From NCBI GenBank assembly GCA_963930955.1, contig OZ006967.1, forward strand, positions 992,001 through 1,056,000: a DNA stretch of 64,000 nucleotides. Reading direction: 5' to 3'. The notes under the pieces are model-generated. The model ran no database searches and was not told where the DNA came from. It saw nothing but the letters and a program-made list of their open reading frames with translations. How positions within the stretch are numbered: the stretch's first letter is position 1; each line of letters begins with the position of its first letter. Below are positions 26,267 through 34,007 of this stretch, piece by piece. This DNA comes from Scatomonas sp963930955. Its GTDB lineage: Bacteria > Bacillota > Clostridia > Lachnospirales > Lachnospiraceae. Position numbers and translations under genes: made by a program.

Positions 26267-26578
26267 GTGCTGAGTCTAAAAAGAAATGTCAACTGTCCCC
26301 GCCGCATGGCTGTGTACGCCGTCTTTGACGTGCTGGACCGGATGGGCTGCCAATACGAGCAGGCGCTGGTCGGCGATATCAAGGCGGAGGCGAAGGTGCT
26401 GGGGCATACCAGTGAGTACGCCTTTGCCGTGACGGAACAGACCATCAACACATCGATCCTCCATGTTTCCATGCTCCGTCCGGCAAGCGGCCTGAGCGAG
26501 GAGGAAAAACAGCTGGCAGTACGTTATCTGGCAGACAGCGTACTGCAGCATATCGATGAGGTACAGGCTTTAGAATGA
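26267..26578 (+). CDS. Small soluble protein of the signalling island
   Basis: A 103-residue protein from GTG 26267 with GGAAAGGAG upstream. The sequence (MLSLKRNVNCPRRMAVYAVF at the start, then LDRMGCQYEQALVGDIKAEA) has no recognised domain, signal peptide or membrane span. It lies 35 bp after kinase 2 and 13 bp before the next gene, so it belongs to the kinase transcript. Function unknown. Confidence 0.65.
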   Translation: MLSLKRNVNCPRRMAVYAVFDVLDRMGCQYEQALVGDIKAEAKVLGHTSEYAFAVTEQTINTSILHVSMLRPASGLSEEEKQLAVRYLADSVLQHIDEVQALE

Positions 26579-26591
26579 GGAGGAAGACGAG

Positions 26592-26798
26592 ATGGCAAAC
26601 GAATCGAGAGTATTCCGGCTGCCTGCCGGCATGAGTACCCAGGTGGTGGCAAACGCGGTGGAGGCGTTCCTTTCATCCGCTAAGGGGATGGAGGTACAGA
26701 GTGCCGAAACCACAGAAGGCTATGTGGTGCAGGGCCGTCAGGAAACAGCAATATGTTCCTGTTGGTCGCTCTGCTGTTTGCCAGCGGTGGTGTTCTGA
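26592..26798 (+). pseudogene. Truncated small protein at the right edge of the signalling island
   Basis: The start MANESRVFRLPAGMSTQVVA has a good ribosome site (GAGGAGGAAGACGAG). The native reading appears to stop near codon 50 (VVQGRQ). From 26741 the DNA is the 3' end of the surface-protein gene read in a different frame, so the remaining residues (ETAICSCWSLCC...) are not native. The N-terminal part resembles small proteins of a DUF type that bear a following membrane region, now lost. Uncertain family. Confidence 0.6.
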
Positions 26799-26848
26799 CC
26801 GTGTTGGGTGTTACAGACAAGAGAAAAAAGAAAGGGATCACTAAATAA
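26741..26848 (+). pseudogene. 3' remnant of the surface-protein gene (membrane anchor)
   Basis: The last 35 codons of a cell-wall sorting tail: GNSN, then MFLLVALLFASGGVLTVLGV, then a basic tail TDKRKKKGITK and TAA. This is the C-terminal anchor expected for the SpaA-like protein that breaks off at 10558. It is followed by a strong terminator and by more conjugative-element genes, which supports the idea that both pieces come from one gene. Confidence 0.7.
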
Positions 26849-26880
26849 CATTGACAAACCCGAAATAGCATTATGATAAG

Positions 26881-26916
26881 CGGGCAGTGACCGAAAGACT
26901 GTCACTGCCCGTTTTC
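26881..26916 (+). terminator. Strong terminator after the surface-protein remnant
   Basis: CGGGCAGTGAC (26881-26891) and GTCACTGCCCG (26901-26911) form a perfect 11-bp stem, followed by TTTTC. Confidence 0.85.
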
Positions 26917-26976
26917 AAAAAACTCGATGTGAATATATGCTGGAAGTGAACATTTCTCGCTTTCGCAAGGATAGGA

Positions 26977-27114
26977 TTGGAGAAGAAACTGGATGCACTG
27001 GTGTTACGTGAGTTATATGGGAAGTCTAAGACTGCTCTGACAGAGGAAGAACGGGAGAAAGCCCGGCAGGAATATTTGGACAGGCGGGGGATACCGAACA
27101 GTTTCCGCTGGTAA
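26977..27114 (+). CDS. 45-residue conjugative-element small protein
   Basis: TTG 26977 (after AAGGATAGGA) opens MEKKLDALVLRELYGKSKT followed by ALTEEEREKARQEYLDRRG and ends IPNSFRW. It is charged and helical, with the appearance of a small regulatory or nucleic-acid-associated protein. Small proteins of this kind are common in Firmicutes conjugative elements. No function assigned. Confidence 0.5.
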   Translation: MEKKLDALVLRELYGKSKTALTEEEREKARQEYLDRRGIPNSFRW

Positions 27115-27135
27115 AGTTTTCTTTGATGATATAAG

Positions 27136-27158
27136 ACAGGAGCGTGTCACGCTCCTGT
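27136..27158. repeat. Near-perfect palindrome before the next mobile-element gene
   Basis: ACAGGAGCGTG is followed immediately by its complement CACGCTCCTGT with one T between. It could be a hairpin terminator without T-run, or an operator for the following gene. Confidence 0.5.
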
Positions 27159-27188
27159 GATAGCGGACAAGGCGGAAGGAGGGATTTT

Positions 27189-27428
27189 ATGATTATCCAG
27201 CCGGAACGTGGAACACGGAATGTTAATGAAAAATTTTATGAGATGGAGACGAGACAGATTGCTATGCTCAATGAAATTTTTGGAGAGGTAGAACTGACAA
27301 AAGGAGAAATGTGGACGCTGGTATGGCTTGCGGGATGGGGGGGAAGCACAGTGGCAAATGTGGTGCCCGCAATACGAAAAGCGATAGCGGCGGAAGCAAG
27401 GCGGCTGGGGCAGCCGCTCCGTCCGTAG
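27189..27428 (+). CDS. 79-residue conjugative-element protein
   Basis: ATG 27189 after GGAAGGAGGG gives MIIQPERGTRNVNEKFYEME followed by TRQIAMLNEIFGEVELTKGE and a tail rich in alanine (VVPAIRKAIAAEARRL). No domain is recognised. It sits directly before the candidate transfer origin and relaxase start, the usual place of mobilisation accessory genes, so a DNA-processing accessory role is possible. Confidence 0.55.
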   Translation: MIIQPERGTRNVNEKFYEMETRQIAMLNEIFGEVELTKGEMWTLVWLAGWGGSTVANVVPAIRKAIAAEARRLGQPLRP

Positions 27429-27499
27429 GACGGATAAGCTCCCGGCAGGGCGCAAAGGCAGCTTTTGACGGACGGAACGGCTGTCGAAAGTGCTTTTGC

Positions 27500-27545
27500 G
27501 TTACTTTCGACGAAAGTAACAAAGCTTATGCGCCGTATCCGGCGC
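27500..27545. other. Candidate transfer origin (oriT)
   Basis: A perfect inverted repeat with arms GTTACTTTCG (27500-27509) and CGAAAGTAAC (27511-27520) is followed by GCGCC/GGCGC (27530-27545). It lies 35 bp before the relaxase start at 27580. Inverted repeats just upstream of a Mob relaxase gene are the usual position of oriT. The nick site cannot be fixed by eye. Confidence 0.45.
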
Positions 27546-27560
27546 TGATTACTACCCGAC

Positions 27561-27609
27561 AAGGGAGAAAGGAGAGTTATTGAAGAGGACAATCAGCTTT
27601 ATGACAGGG
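27561..27609 (+). repeat. 49-bp direct repeat, copy 1 (relaxase start region)
   Basis: It matches 32462-32510 with one mismatch (TATGACAGGG versus TATAACAGGG). It contains the ribosome site AGAAAGGAGAG and the TTG start of a relaxase gene. Confidence 0.9.
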
Positions 27610-27671
27610 AAAAGGAGGAAAAAATCAAAGAACTGAAGGAAGAGTATCAGAAAGCTCTGGAAAAGCAATAA
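27580..27671 (+). pseudogene. Relaxase gene remnant, start region fused to C-terminal tail
   Basis: The TTG start region of a Mob-type relaxase (frame KRTISFMTG) is followed at once by a helical tail in a second frame, DREKEEKIKELKEEYQKALE then KQ and TAA at 27671. The tail looks like the coiled end of a Mob/Pre relaxase. This fits a large internal deletion. The other N-terminal portion of such a relaxase is at 32481-32913. Confidence 0.5.
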
Positions 27672-27714
27672 AAATCCCGGTCAGACACAGATCCTGAAGA
27701 AGTGTCTGCCGGAT

Positions 27715-28341
27715 CTATTCCGGCAGAGGGCTTTTGGAACCTGACAGAGGTGTCTGTGAGGGCGTGTTATCAGGATACATATGACGGAGGGCGTTCATGA
27801 TCAGCCGGAAGGTGAGCTGGGCCATATATTGAGGCGTTTCATCGGTATCGGAGGTCAGCCAGGTTTTCACCAGACCGATGCAGCCGGAAAGACAGAAAGA
27901 ATAGGAATATTTCAGGTCTTCAATAGTGTCCGGAAAAGTCCGGCGCAGTACGTTAAGACTGTGGGTGGAAATCAGATTTTCAATGCGATGGATAAACGCG
28001 ATATCCCCGTTTGGCCCCAGCAAGGCGCTGCAGATATCTTTGTTTTCTGCCAGGATATGAAAAATATCCTCAATAAAAGGAAAGCTGGATTCGTTAAAGG
28101 GACTGACCGGATGATTCTGAATGGTCTGGCGGATCTCTTCCAGCAGTTCTTCTTCAATGGTGGAAAGCATATTGAAAATATCCGTATAATGGAGATAGAA
28201 AGTAGAACGGTTGATATCCACTTCCTCTACCAGTTCTTTTACAGTAATTTCTTTAATACTTTTTTCCTGCATAAGTTTTGCAAGCCCGGCTCGAAGCTGG
28301 GCTTTTGTTTTGCGGATTCTCCGGTCAGTTTTTTCTTTCAT
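27715..28341 (-). CDS. TetR-family repressor next to yhgE
   Basis: A 208-residue regulator. N-terminal TetR HTH (about residues 8-50) includes IKEITVKELVEEVDINRSTF and YLHYTDIF. The C-terminal domain is typical of TetR_C proteins of the Lachnospiraceae type (GCIGLVKTWL). It is divergent from the YhgE/Pip gene and probably represses it. The intergenic region holds three ATAGACA repeats as candidate operators. GAAAGGAG precedes the ATG. Confidence 0.88.
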   Translation of the reverse strand: MKEKTDRRIRKTKAQLRAGLAKLMQEKSIKEITVKELVEEVDINRSTFYLHYTDIFNMLSTIEEELLEEIRQTIQNHPVSPFNESSFPFIEDIFHILAENKDICSALLGPNGDIAFIHRIENLISTHSLNVLRRTFPDTIEDLKYSYSFCLSGCIGLVKTWLTSDTDETPQYMAQLTFRLIMNALRHMYPDNTPSQTPLSGSKSPLPE

Positions 28342-28379
28342 AGATTTCTCCTTTCGAAAATATAAAAAAATTATAAACC

Positions 28380-28416
28380 ATAGACACTAAATAGACATTT
28401 TGCCTATTAATAGACA
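28380..28416. promoter_or_regulatory. Three ATAGACA repeats, candidate TetR operator
   Basis: ATAGACA occurs at 28380, 28391 and 28410 between the divergent TetR and YhgE genes. The repeats lie close to the TetR start, where autoregulation is expected. Confidence 0.45.
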
Positions 28417-28436
28417 TGACGAAGGATTATTGTCGG

Positions 28437-28465
28437 TTGTAAGGTATTTATAACCCTAGTATAAT
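28437..28465 (+). promoter_or_regulatory. Promoter of the yhgE-like gene
   Basis: TTGTAA (28437-28442), 17-bp spacer, TATAAT (28460-28465), 75 bp upstream of the start codon. Confidence 0.6.
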
Positions 28466-28539
28466 GCGGTATGTGTAAATAATCAACATAATATCTATTA
28501 AACAATAACTAGTTGCGCAGACAGAAAGGAGACAGGAGA

Positions 28540-31500
28540 ATGCTGAAACTAGAGTGGAAAAAGCTGCTGAGTAATAAACTCATGTTGGTAGTTATTGTTG
28601 CGATTATTGCAATTCCTACCATTTATACCACCCTTTTTCTGGGATCCATGTGGGACCCTTACGGCAATATGGACAAATTGCCCGTGGCTGTGGTGAATGA
28701 GGATAAATCGGTAGAATATGAGGGAGAAACATTAAACATAGGAAAAGAAATGGTGGAGAATCTGAAAGAGGACGGTTCTCTGAATTTTTCTTTTACAGAT
28801 AAGGAAAGGGCCCGGCAGGGGCTGAAAGACGGAAGTTATTATATGGTCATTACCATACCGGAGGATTTTTCAGCCAATGCGGCCACCCTTACCCGGGAAA
28901 AACCTGAAAAAATGGAACTTTCTTATGAAACAAACCCGGGTATCAATTACATTGCTTCTAAGATGAGTGAGACAGCTATGGAGAAAATCCAGAGTTCTGT
29001 CCGGGAAGAAGTTACCCGCACTTATGCAGAAGCGGTTTTTGAACAGATCGGTAAGGCCGGGGACGGAATGGAGGAAGCGGCAGATGGTTCCGGGAAGCTC
29101 CAGGAGGGAATCCGGGAACTTGCCTCAGGAAATGAACAGATCGAAGAGAATTTACAGGTTCTGGCAGAGAGTACTCTGGTATTCAGAGATGGCAGTCAGA
29201 CCATGGAAGAGGGACTAAAGACTTATACAGATGGAGTAACAGCCGCAGACAAGGGAGCACGTGAACTTCAGGATGGGGCCAGTGAACTGAACAAGGGGAC
29301 GAAAACCCTGGACAGCGGGGCAAAAGAACTTGCCGGCGGAAGTGAAAGCCTGGATGCAGGAGCCCAGTCCCTGGAAGAGGGCATGGGACAGTTAGAAGGA
29401 AAGATCCCGGGACTTTCTCAGGGAGTCCGGGCATTATCCCAGGGGTCTTCCCAGCTTGCCGCAGGTGTCAAGACAGCGGGAGAGGGAAGCAAAAGTCTGA
29501 AGGCAGGAGCTGAACAGACAGACAGGGGTCTTGCATCTTTACAGGAAGGACTGGATCAGCTGAACAGTGCAGCATCCCAGCTTCCCGGGCAGACACAGAA
29601 ACTTCAGGAAGGTACAAATGAGGTTTATGAAGGGGCAGCTCAGCTTTCCCAGGGAATGAAGCTTCTGGAAGAACAGGCAGTCCCCGGCATTTCTGCCAGT
29701 ATTGATCAGGTAAACGGACAGCTGCAGGATGGAGGAAAACAGGTTTTTGACTCTGTGAAAGAGGGCGCGGACCAGTTAAAATCCAGTGCCGATCAGCTCC
29801 TTGCGGGGATTCAGGGAACGGAGAGCATGTCCCAGGAAACAGGAAGTGGGGACCAGCTGGGCGATACTTTAGAGAGGAATGCCCAGGAAGCCGGAAACCA
29901 GGCAGAGGCAGCCCAGGCTGCGGCAGAAAATCTGGGAGGTGTGGAAAGTACAGACGCCTCTTATTTAAGTGATTCCTTGCAGCAGGCAATTGATTCAGGA
30001 GATATAGATGCAGTGGCATCCGTTGCCTGGGAGGCAGTGGCAGCTGCACAGCAAAACGCCGATGCAGCCAATGAGGCGGGAAGCCGTCTCCAGGAAGCTT
30101 CTCAGGCTCTTGGGAACAGCAGTGCCGCCCTGTTTCAGGATCAGCAGACCATGGCAGAGGCAGCCCGGCAGGCCCGGGATATGACCGGGGCCGGTTTGGC
30201 AGGGGAAAATTCTACAGACCTGAGCAGTGTGGTAAAGGGTCTTCAGGCATTATCAGAAGGTCTGGGACAGTTGTCTGCTCAGACAGAAACAGCCGGAGAA
30301 CAGTATCTGGCAGGAGTGGACAGCGGCATGGAGCAGCTGAAGAGCGGAATCGGCACACAGGTTGGAGACAGTCTGTCTCAGCTGAGGGAAGGTGCTGACC
30401 GTCTTACCCAGGGAAGTGGAGAAGTGAACCGGGGAGTAGAACAGCTGACTGAGGCGGCACCTGCACTTGCCGGCGGAATCCAGAGTGCAAAGGATGGAGC
30501 CGGAGCACTGAAGACACAGGGAACGGAAGCACTGGTACAGGGAGCCGGGCAGCTGGATGAGGGATTTGGCCGTCTGGTACAGGGGAGTTCTGATCTGGAT
30601 AAAGGAGTACAGGAAATGCAGGGACAGCTTCCGGCTCTTTCCCAGGGAGTGGAACAGCTGTCCCAGGGAGCAAAGGATCTGAAACAGGGAACTGGAAGTC
30701 TGAAGACAGGAGCCCAGACCCTTTCTCAGGGAGCAGGAACTCTTTCGGCGGGTATGGATACCTTGGTAGCCGGAACCAGCAAGTTGTCCCAGGGAACCGG
30801 CCAGCTTACTGCAAACAATCAGGCTCTTCTTGGAGGAGCGGTACAGCTGGAGGACGGAGCCTCCCAGATCAGCAGCGGAGCTTCCCAGCTTCATGATGGA
30901 AGTAAAACTCTTGGATCCGGGATTGAACAGCTGGCGGAAGGAACTAGGACTTTAAAAGACAGTCTGGCAGAGGGGGCAAAACAGATCCGGGATACGAATA
31001 AAGGAGAAGATACGGCGGATATGTTTGCAGCTCCTGTGGAAACAAAAGAAACACAGATCACCAGGGTAGAAAATAACGGCCATGCCATGGCCCCCTATAT
31101 GATGTCTGTGGCACTTTGGGTAGGCTGTATTGCCTTTAGTCTTATGTATCCGCTGACAAAGTACAGCGGAAAGCTGAAATCCGGTCTGGCCTGGTGGGGA
31201 AGCAAGGCATCGGTACTGTATCTGATTGCCCTGCTCCAGGCAGCGGTGATGATCTTTATGCTTCATCTGTGTGACGGTTTTGAGCCGGTGGAAATGGGGA
31301 AAACCCTGGCGGTGGCCTGTCTGGCTTCGGTGGCTTTTATGTCTGTGATGTATTTCTTTACCAATACTTTTGGCAAAGTGGGAAGTTTCCTGATGCTGGT
31401 ATTTATGGTGATCCAGCTGGCAGGTTCTGTGGGAACCTACCCCCTGGAACTGTCCGGAAGCTTTGTCCCTTATCTTCATGACTGGGTACCGTTCACTTAT

Positions 31501-31686
31501 ACGGTGGAAGCCTTCCGAAGTACCATATCAGGAGGAGAAAGTATTCAGGAAGCCGTAATATTCCTGACCGTTTTGTGGATCGTCTTTACCCTGCTGACCA
31601 TTCTGGAGTTCCAGATCCGAACCCTTAAGATGAAAAGAGGAAAAAGGACTCTGGATAACTGGTTAGAGGAAAAGGGACTGGCATAA
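28540..31686 (+). CDS. Giant YhgE/Pip-type membrane protein
   Basis: A 1048-residue ABC-2-like membrane protein. ATG 28540 follows AAAGGAGACAGGAG. An N-terminal membrane helix (LMLVVIVAIIAIPTIYTTLF) and the YhgE N-terminal domain come first. A long external stalk (about residues 180-830) is built from many L..G...L..G heptad-like units such as LSQGAKDLKQGTGSLKTGAQ. Five or six C-terminal membrane helices end the protein. Family members are linked to phage infection, bacteriocin sensitivity and type VII secretion. The stalk is unusually long. Control is probably by the divergent TetR protein. Confidence 0.88.
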   Translation: MLKLEWKKLLSNKLMLVVIVAIIAIPTIYTTLFLGSMWDPYGNMDKLPVAVVNEDKSVEYEGETLNIGKEMVENLKEDGSLNFSFTDKERARQGLKDGSYYMVITIPEDFSANAATLTREKPEKMELSYETNPGINYIASKMSETAMEKIQSSVREEVTRTYAEAVFEQIGKAGDGMEEAADGSGKLQEGIRELASGNEQIEENLQVLAESTLVFRDGSQTMEEGLKTYTDGVTAADKGARELQDGASELNKGTKTLDSGAKELAGGSESLDAGAQSLEEGMGQLEGKIPGLSQGVRALSQGSSQLAAGVKTAGEGSKSLKAGAEQTDRGLASLQEGLDQLNSAASQLPGQTQKLQEGTNEVYEGAAQLSQGMKLLEEQAVPGISASIDQVNGQLQDGGKQVFDSVKEGADQLKSSADQLLAGIQGTESMSQETGSGDQLGDTLERNAQEAGNQAEAAQAAAENLGGVESTDASYLSDSLQQAIDSGDIDAVASVAWEAVAAAQQNADAANEAGSRLQEASQALGNSSAALFQDQQTMAEAARQARDMTGAGLAGENSTDLSSVVKGLQALSEGLGQLSAQTETAGEQYLAGVDSGMEQLKSGIGTQVGDSLSQLREGADRLTQGSGEVNRGVEQLTEAAPALAGGIQSAKDGAGALKTQGTEALVQGAGQLDEGFGRLVQGSSDLDKGVQEMQGQLPALSQGVEQLSQGAKDLKQGTGSLKTGAQTLSQGAGTLSAGMDTLVAGTSKLSQGTGQLTANNQALLGGAVQLEDGASQISSGASQLHDGSKTLGSGIEQLAEGTRTLKDSLAEGAKQIRDTNKGEDTADMFAAPVETKETQITRVENNGHAMAPYMMSVALWVGCIAFSLMYPLTKYSGKLKSGLAWWGSKASVLYLIALLQAAVMIFMLHLCDGFEPVEMGKTLAVACLASVAFMSVMYFFTNTFGKVGSFLMLVFMVIQLAGSVGTYPLELSGSFVPYLHDWVPFTYTVEAFRSTISGGESIQEAVIFLTVLWIVFTLLTILEFQIRTLKMKRGKRTLDNWLEEKGLA

Positions 31687-31701
31687 GAGAAAAAAGAAGG
31701 G

Positions 31702-31749
31702 AAAGGACTTTGTACTGCCTTTGAAAAGACAGTGCAGGGTCCTTTTTTT
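31702..31749 (+). terminator. Terminator after the yhgE-like gene
   Basis: AAAGGAC...ACTG pairs with CAGT...GTCCTTT, followed by a run of seven T (31742-31748). Confidence 0.7.
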
Positions 31750-31897
31750 CGGCCATCCATACACTATAATTTATATAAGGTATGATATGGACAGACAGCG
31801 GGAACGGAAGCCTCCGGGATTTTTCTTCAGACACCCTCCCCGGACAGTAAAAGGATAAGAAGGTATCATTGGAATTGTATGAACAGATAGGAGAAAA

Positions 31898-32481
31898 ATG
31901 GAGGGGCCTATGGAATATAATAAGGAACAACAGGAAGTCCTGATCCAGGACTTTATTGATATGCTTTTTGTGCAGAGAAACTTGTCAGCCAATACCCTGT
32001 ATGCCTATAAAAATGACCTGCAGAATTTTTCCAGGTGGCTGGAAAGACGGCATTACGGGGATATCAATGACCGGAGCATCTATGAATATTTTTTTATATG
32101 CAGAATGAGATAGAATTAGCACCCCGTTCTATCCGCAGAAAATATGTTTCCATTCAGCAGTATTGTGATTATCTCAGAATGGTTTTGAACTTAAATGAGA
32201 TTTTCTTCCGGTTCACGGCCAGAAAATTTCAGTTGCCAAGGACATTGCCCAGGACATTATCCAGGGAAGAGATTAAAGAGCTGATTCTGGCGGCTACTTT
32301 CCAGTATCAGCAGGCCTGGTCAGAATATAAAGAAAGACTGGCTGTCCGGAATATGTGTATAATCGAGCTGCTTTTCTGTCTGGGGCTTCGGGTGGGAGAA
32401 CTTTCCGCTCTGGATATGGCAGATTACTGGCCGGAAGAGAATACAGTGCTGATTCGTGGAAAAGGGAGAAAGGAGAGTTAT
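31898..32481 (+). pseudogene. Tyrosine recombinase/integrase, frameshifted and truncated
   Basis: The N-terminal SAM-like domain (FIDMLFVQRNLSANTLYAYK) is in one frame to about 32095. The rest continues from 32098 in another frame (FYMQNEIELAPRSIRRKYVS, LPRTLPRTLSREEIKEL, CLGLRVGELSALDMADYW). The shift lies in the T7 run near 32089-32095. The catalytic arginine region (GLRVGE) is present, but the protein ends at GKGRKE, before the H-x-x-R and tyrosine motifs. It merges there with the relaxase start repeat. The gene is inactive as read. Confidence 0.85.
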
Positions 32482-32510
32482 TGAAGAGGACAATCAGCTT
32501 TATAACAGGG
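32462..32510 (+). repeat. 49-bp direct repeat, copy 2
   Basis: Second copy of the relaxase start region (see 27561-27609). Here it is fused to the truncated tyrosine recombinase gene. The first 15 bases fit both the recombinase codons GKGRKE and the relaxase leader, so the junction could have formed through microhomology. Confidence 0.9.
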
Positions 32511-32913
32511 CAAGGCTTTGTCAACCACAACAGCAGAAAATTCCATGCAAAGAATACAGATCCGAAACGGAGTCACTGGAATGTGGAATACTGCAATCAG
32601 GATATTCAAGAAATATACCATGAATTATTTGATGAGGCACTTGAAAGGTATAATGTAAAGCAGACAAGGAAAGATCGAAAATCATTATGAAAAAATCCGT
32701 TCTGGAAAGCAGGAAAAACCATTTCATGAGATAATCCTTCAGATTGGAAATAAAAATGATATGGGAGCGGAAACGCCTGATGGACAGATTGCAGCAAGAA
32801 TATGGGATGAATATATAAAAGGTTTTCAGGAACGGAATCCTGCCTTGCGTGTGTTTTCCGCTCATCTCCATCTGGATGAGGCAACACCGCACCTGCATAT
32901 AGATTTTCCTTAA
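32481..32913 (+). pseudogene. Relaxase (Mob/Pre-type) N-terminal remnant, frameshifted
   Basis: TTG 32481 after AAAGGAG starts KRTISFITGQGFVNHNSRKF. The frame breaks at a short A-run near 32676 and continues in another frame (ENHYEKIRSGKQEKPFHEII, then FSAHLHLDEATPHLHIDF). The HLHLDEATPHLHID stretch is the conserved histidine motif of plasmid-type Mob relaxases. The gene is then cut at 32913 by a block of insertion-sequence debris. Nicking activity is unlikely without the rest. Confidence 0.85.
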
Positions 32914-33042
32914 TTGATACAATTAATTTTTATGTGGGAAAAGGGTATGATTCGCTAGAGGTGATATATACTTTATTAAGCTATAATGAGTTTAAACATC
33001 GTAAACGCTCCATCATGAGTACCTTGACAAATGTAAGGCCAG

Positions 33043-33570
33043 TTACGTGGCCTGTGGTTCTGGCTTCACCGGTTTGCGGATTCTGTCTGGCAGCTTTGGC
33101 GACCATGGAAGCAGATCTTCCAGAAATGACCGGTTGGTTTGATCCAGATATTTTGGAAGCTCAGTGAGCAGATGCTCAAAGTATTCGTATGGTTTCAGGT
33201 TATTCGCCTTGGCAGTTTCCGCGATGCTGTAGATGATAGCGGAACTCTCGGCACCACGGATGGTGTCGATGATTTCCCAGTTTTTCTTTCCAATGCAGAA
33301 ACCACGGATTGCCCGCTCACTGGCATTGTTGTCGATTGGGACTTCGCCATCATCAAGAAATACGCGCAGGTACTTCTCCTGATTCAGTGCATAGCCAAAA
33401 GCATCATGCAGCTTGCCTGACTGTGGTACTTCGTGCTGGTGCTGTTTGAGGTACACAAATAAAGCATCGACCAGAGGCTTTATAATAGCCTGGCGCTGCG
33501 CAAGCCGGTCCTTTGGGGATAGCTCTTTCAGCTTTCCTTCTTCCCGGTAGATAGCCTGGAACACCCGCAT
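33043..33570 (-). pseudogene. IS66-family transposase (TnpC), C-terminal fragment
   Basis: A 175-codon fragment with the IS66 C-terminal signature (LDDGEVPIDNNASERAIRGF and CIGKKNWEIIDTIRGAESSA). It then has LKPYEYFEHLLTELPKYL and ends PQAT. The N-terminal two thirds, including most catalytic residues, are missing. Its truncated edge at 33570 abuts an IstB fragment. The stretch 32914-33042 to its left is probably IS66 end DNA, but I could not identify a terminal repeat. Confidence 0.88.
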
Positions 33571-33820
33571 GTTCTTTGATGTGATTGACCGCCGCTATAA
33601 TAAAGAGGGCCCCAGCACCATGATTTTTACCAGTAACAAGACGCCAAACCAGTGGGGCGAATATTTCAGCGAAGATGATACGCTGCTTTGTTCTTTAGAC
33701 CGTGTCTTTGATGATGCTACGGTATTTATGATCAAAGGTGACAGCTACCGGGGACGCAAGCTGGAAACACTTGGTCTGGAGGCTGGTATCGCAAAACATA
33801 CGGAGTATAAAAATGCGTAA
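33571..33820 (+). pseudogene. IstB-like ATPase, C-terminal fragment
   Basis: 83 codons corresponding to the last third of an IS21 helper ATPase (FFDVIDRRYNKEGPSTMIFT, SNKTPNQWGEYFSEDDTLLC, LGLEAGIAKHTEYKNA). It is not the same element as istB at 1948. The following 33821-34000 contains two partly matching TGGCGAAAATCGCC-type segments and probably the right end of that IS21-type element. Confidence 0.75.
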
Positions 33821-34007
33821 CTGTTAATAACATACATGATGCATTGGCGATTTTAAATTGACTGAGATTGGTGTTTTTAATCCGACTCTGAATGGCGAAA
33901 ATCGCCCGACGCTAACAGCTTTTATGATGAAGATGGCGAGTGATTTCCTTGTAAAATTGTTGACACCAAATATGACACCACATATAATATAAACAGGAGG
34001 TGTTCAA

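Noticed and set aside
27311..27583. 90-residue open frame over the candidate oriT
   Set aside because: It overlaps the supported 79-residue gene in another frame and reads through palindromes; the composition is atypical.
29060..30950. Repetitive DNA that could be taken for a minisatellite or CRISPR array
   Set aside because: The periodicity is in the protein (L..G units of the YhgE stalk). DNA units vary in sequence and length and there are no constant repeats with unique spacers.
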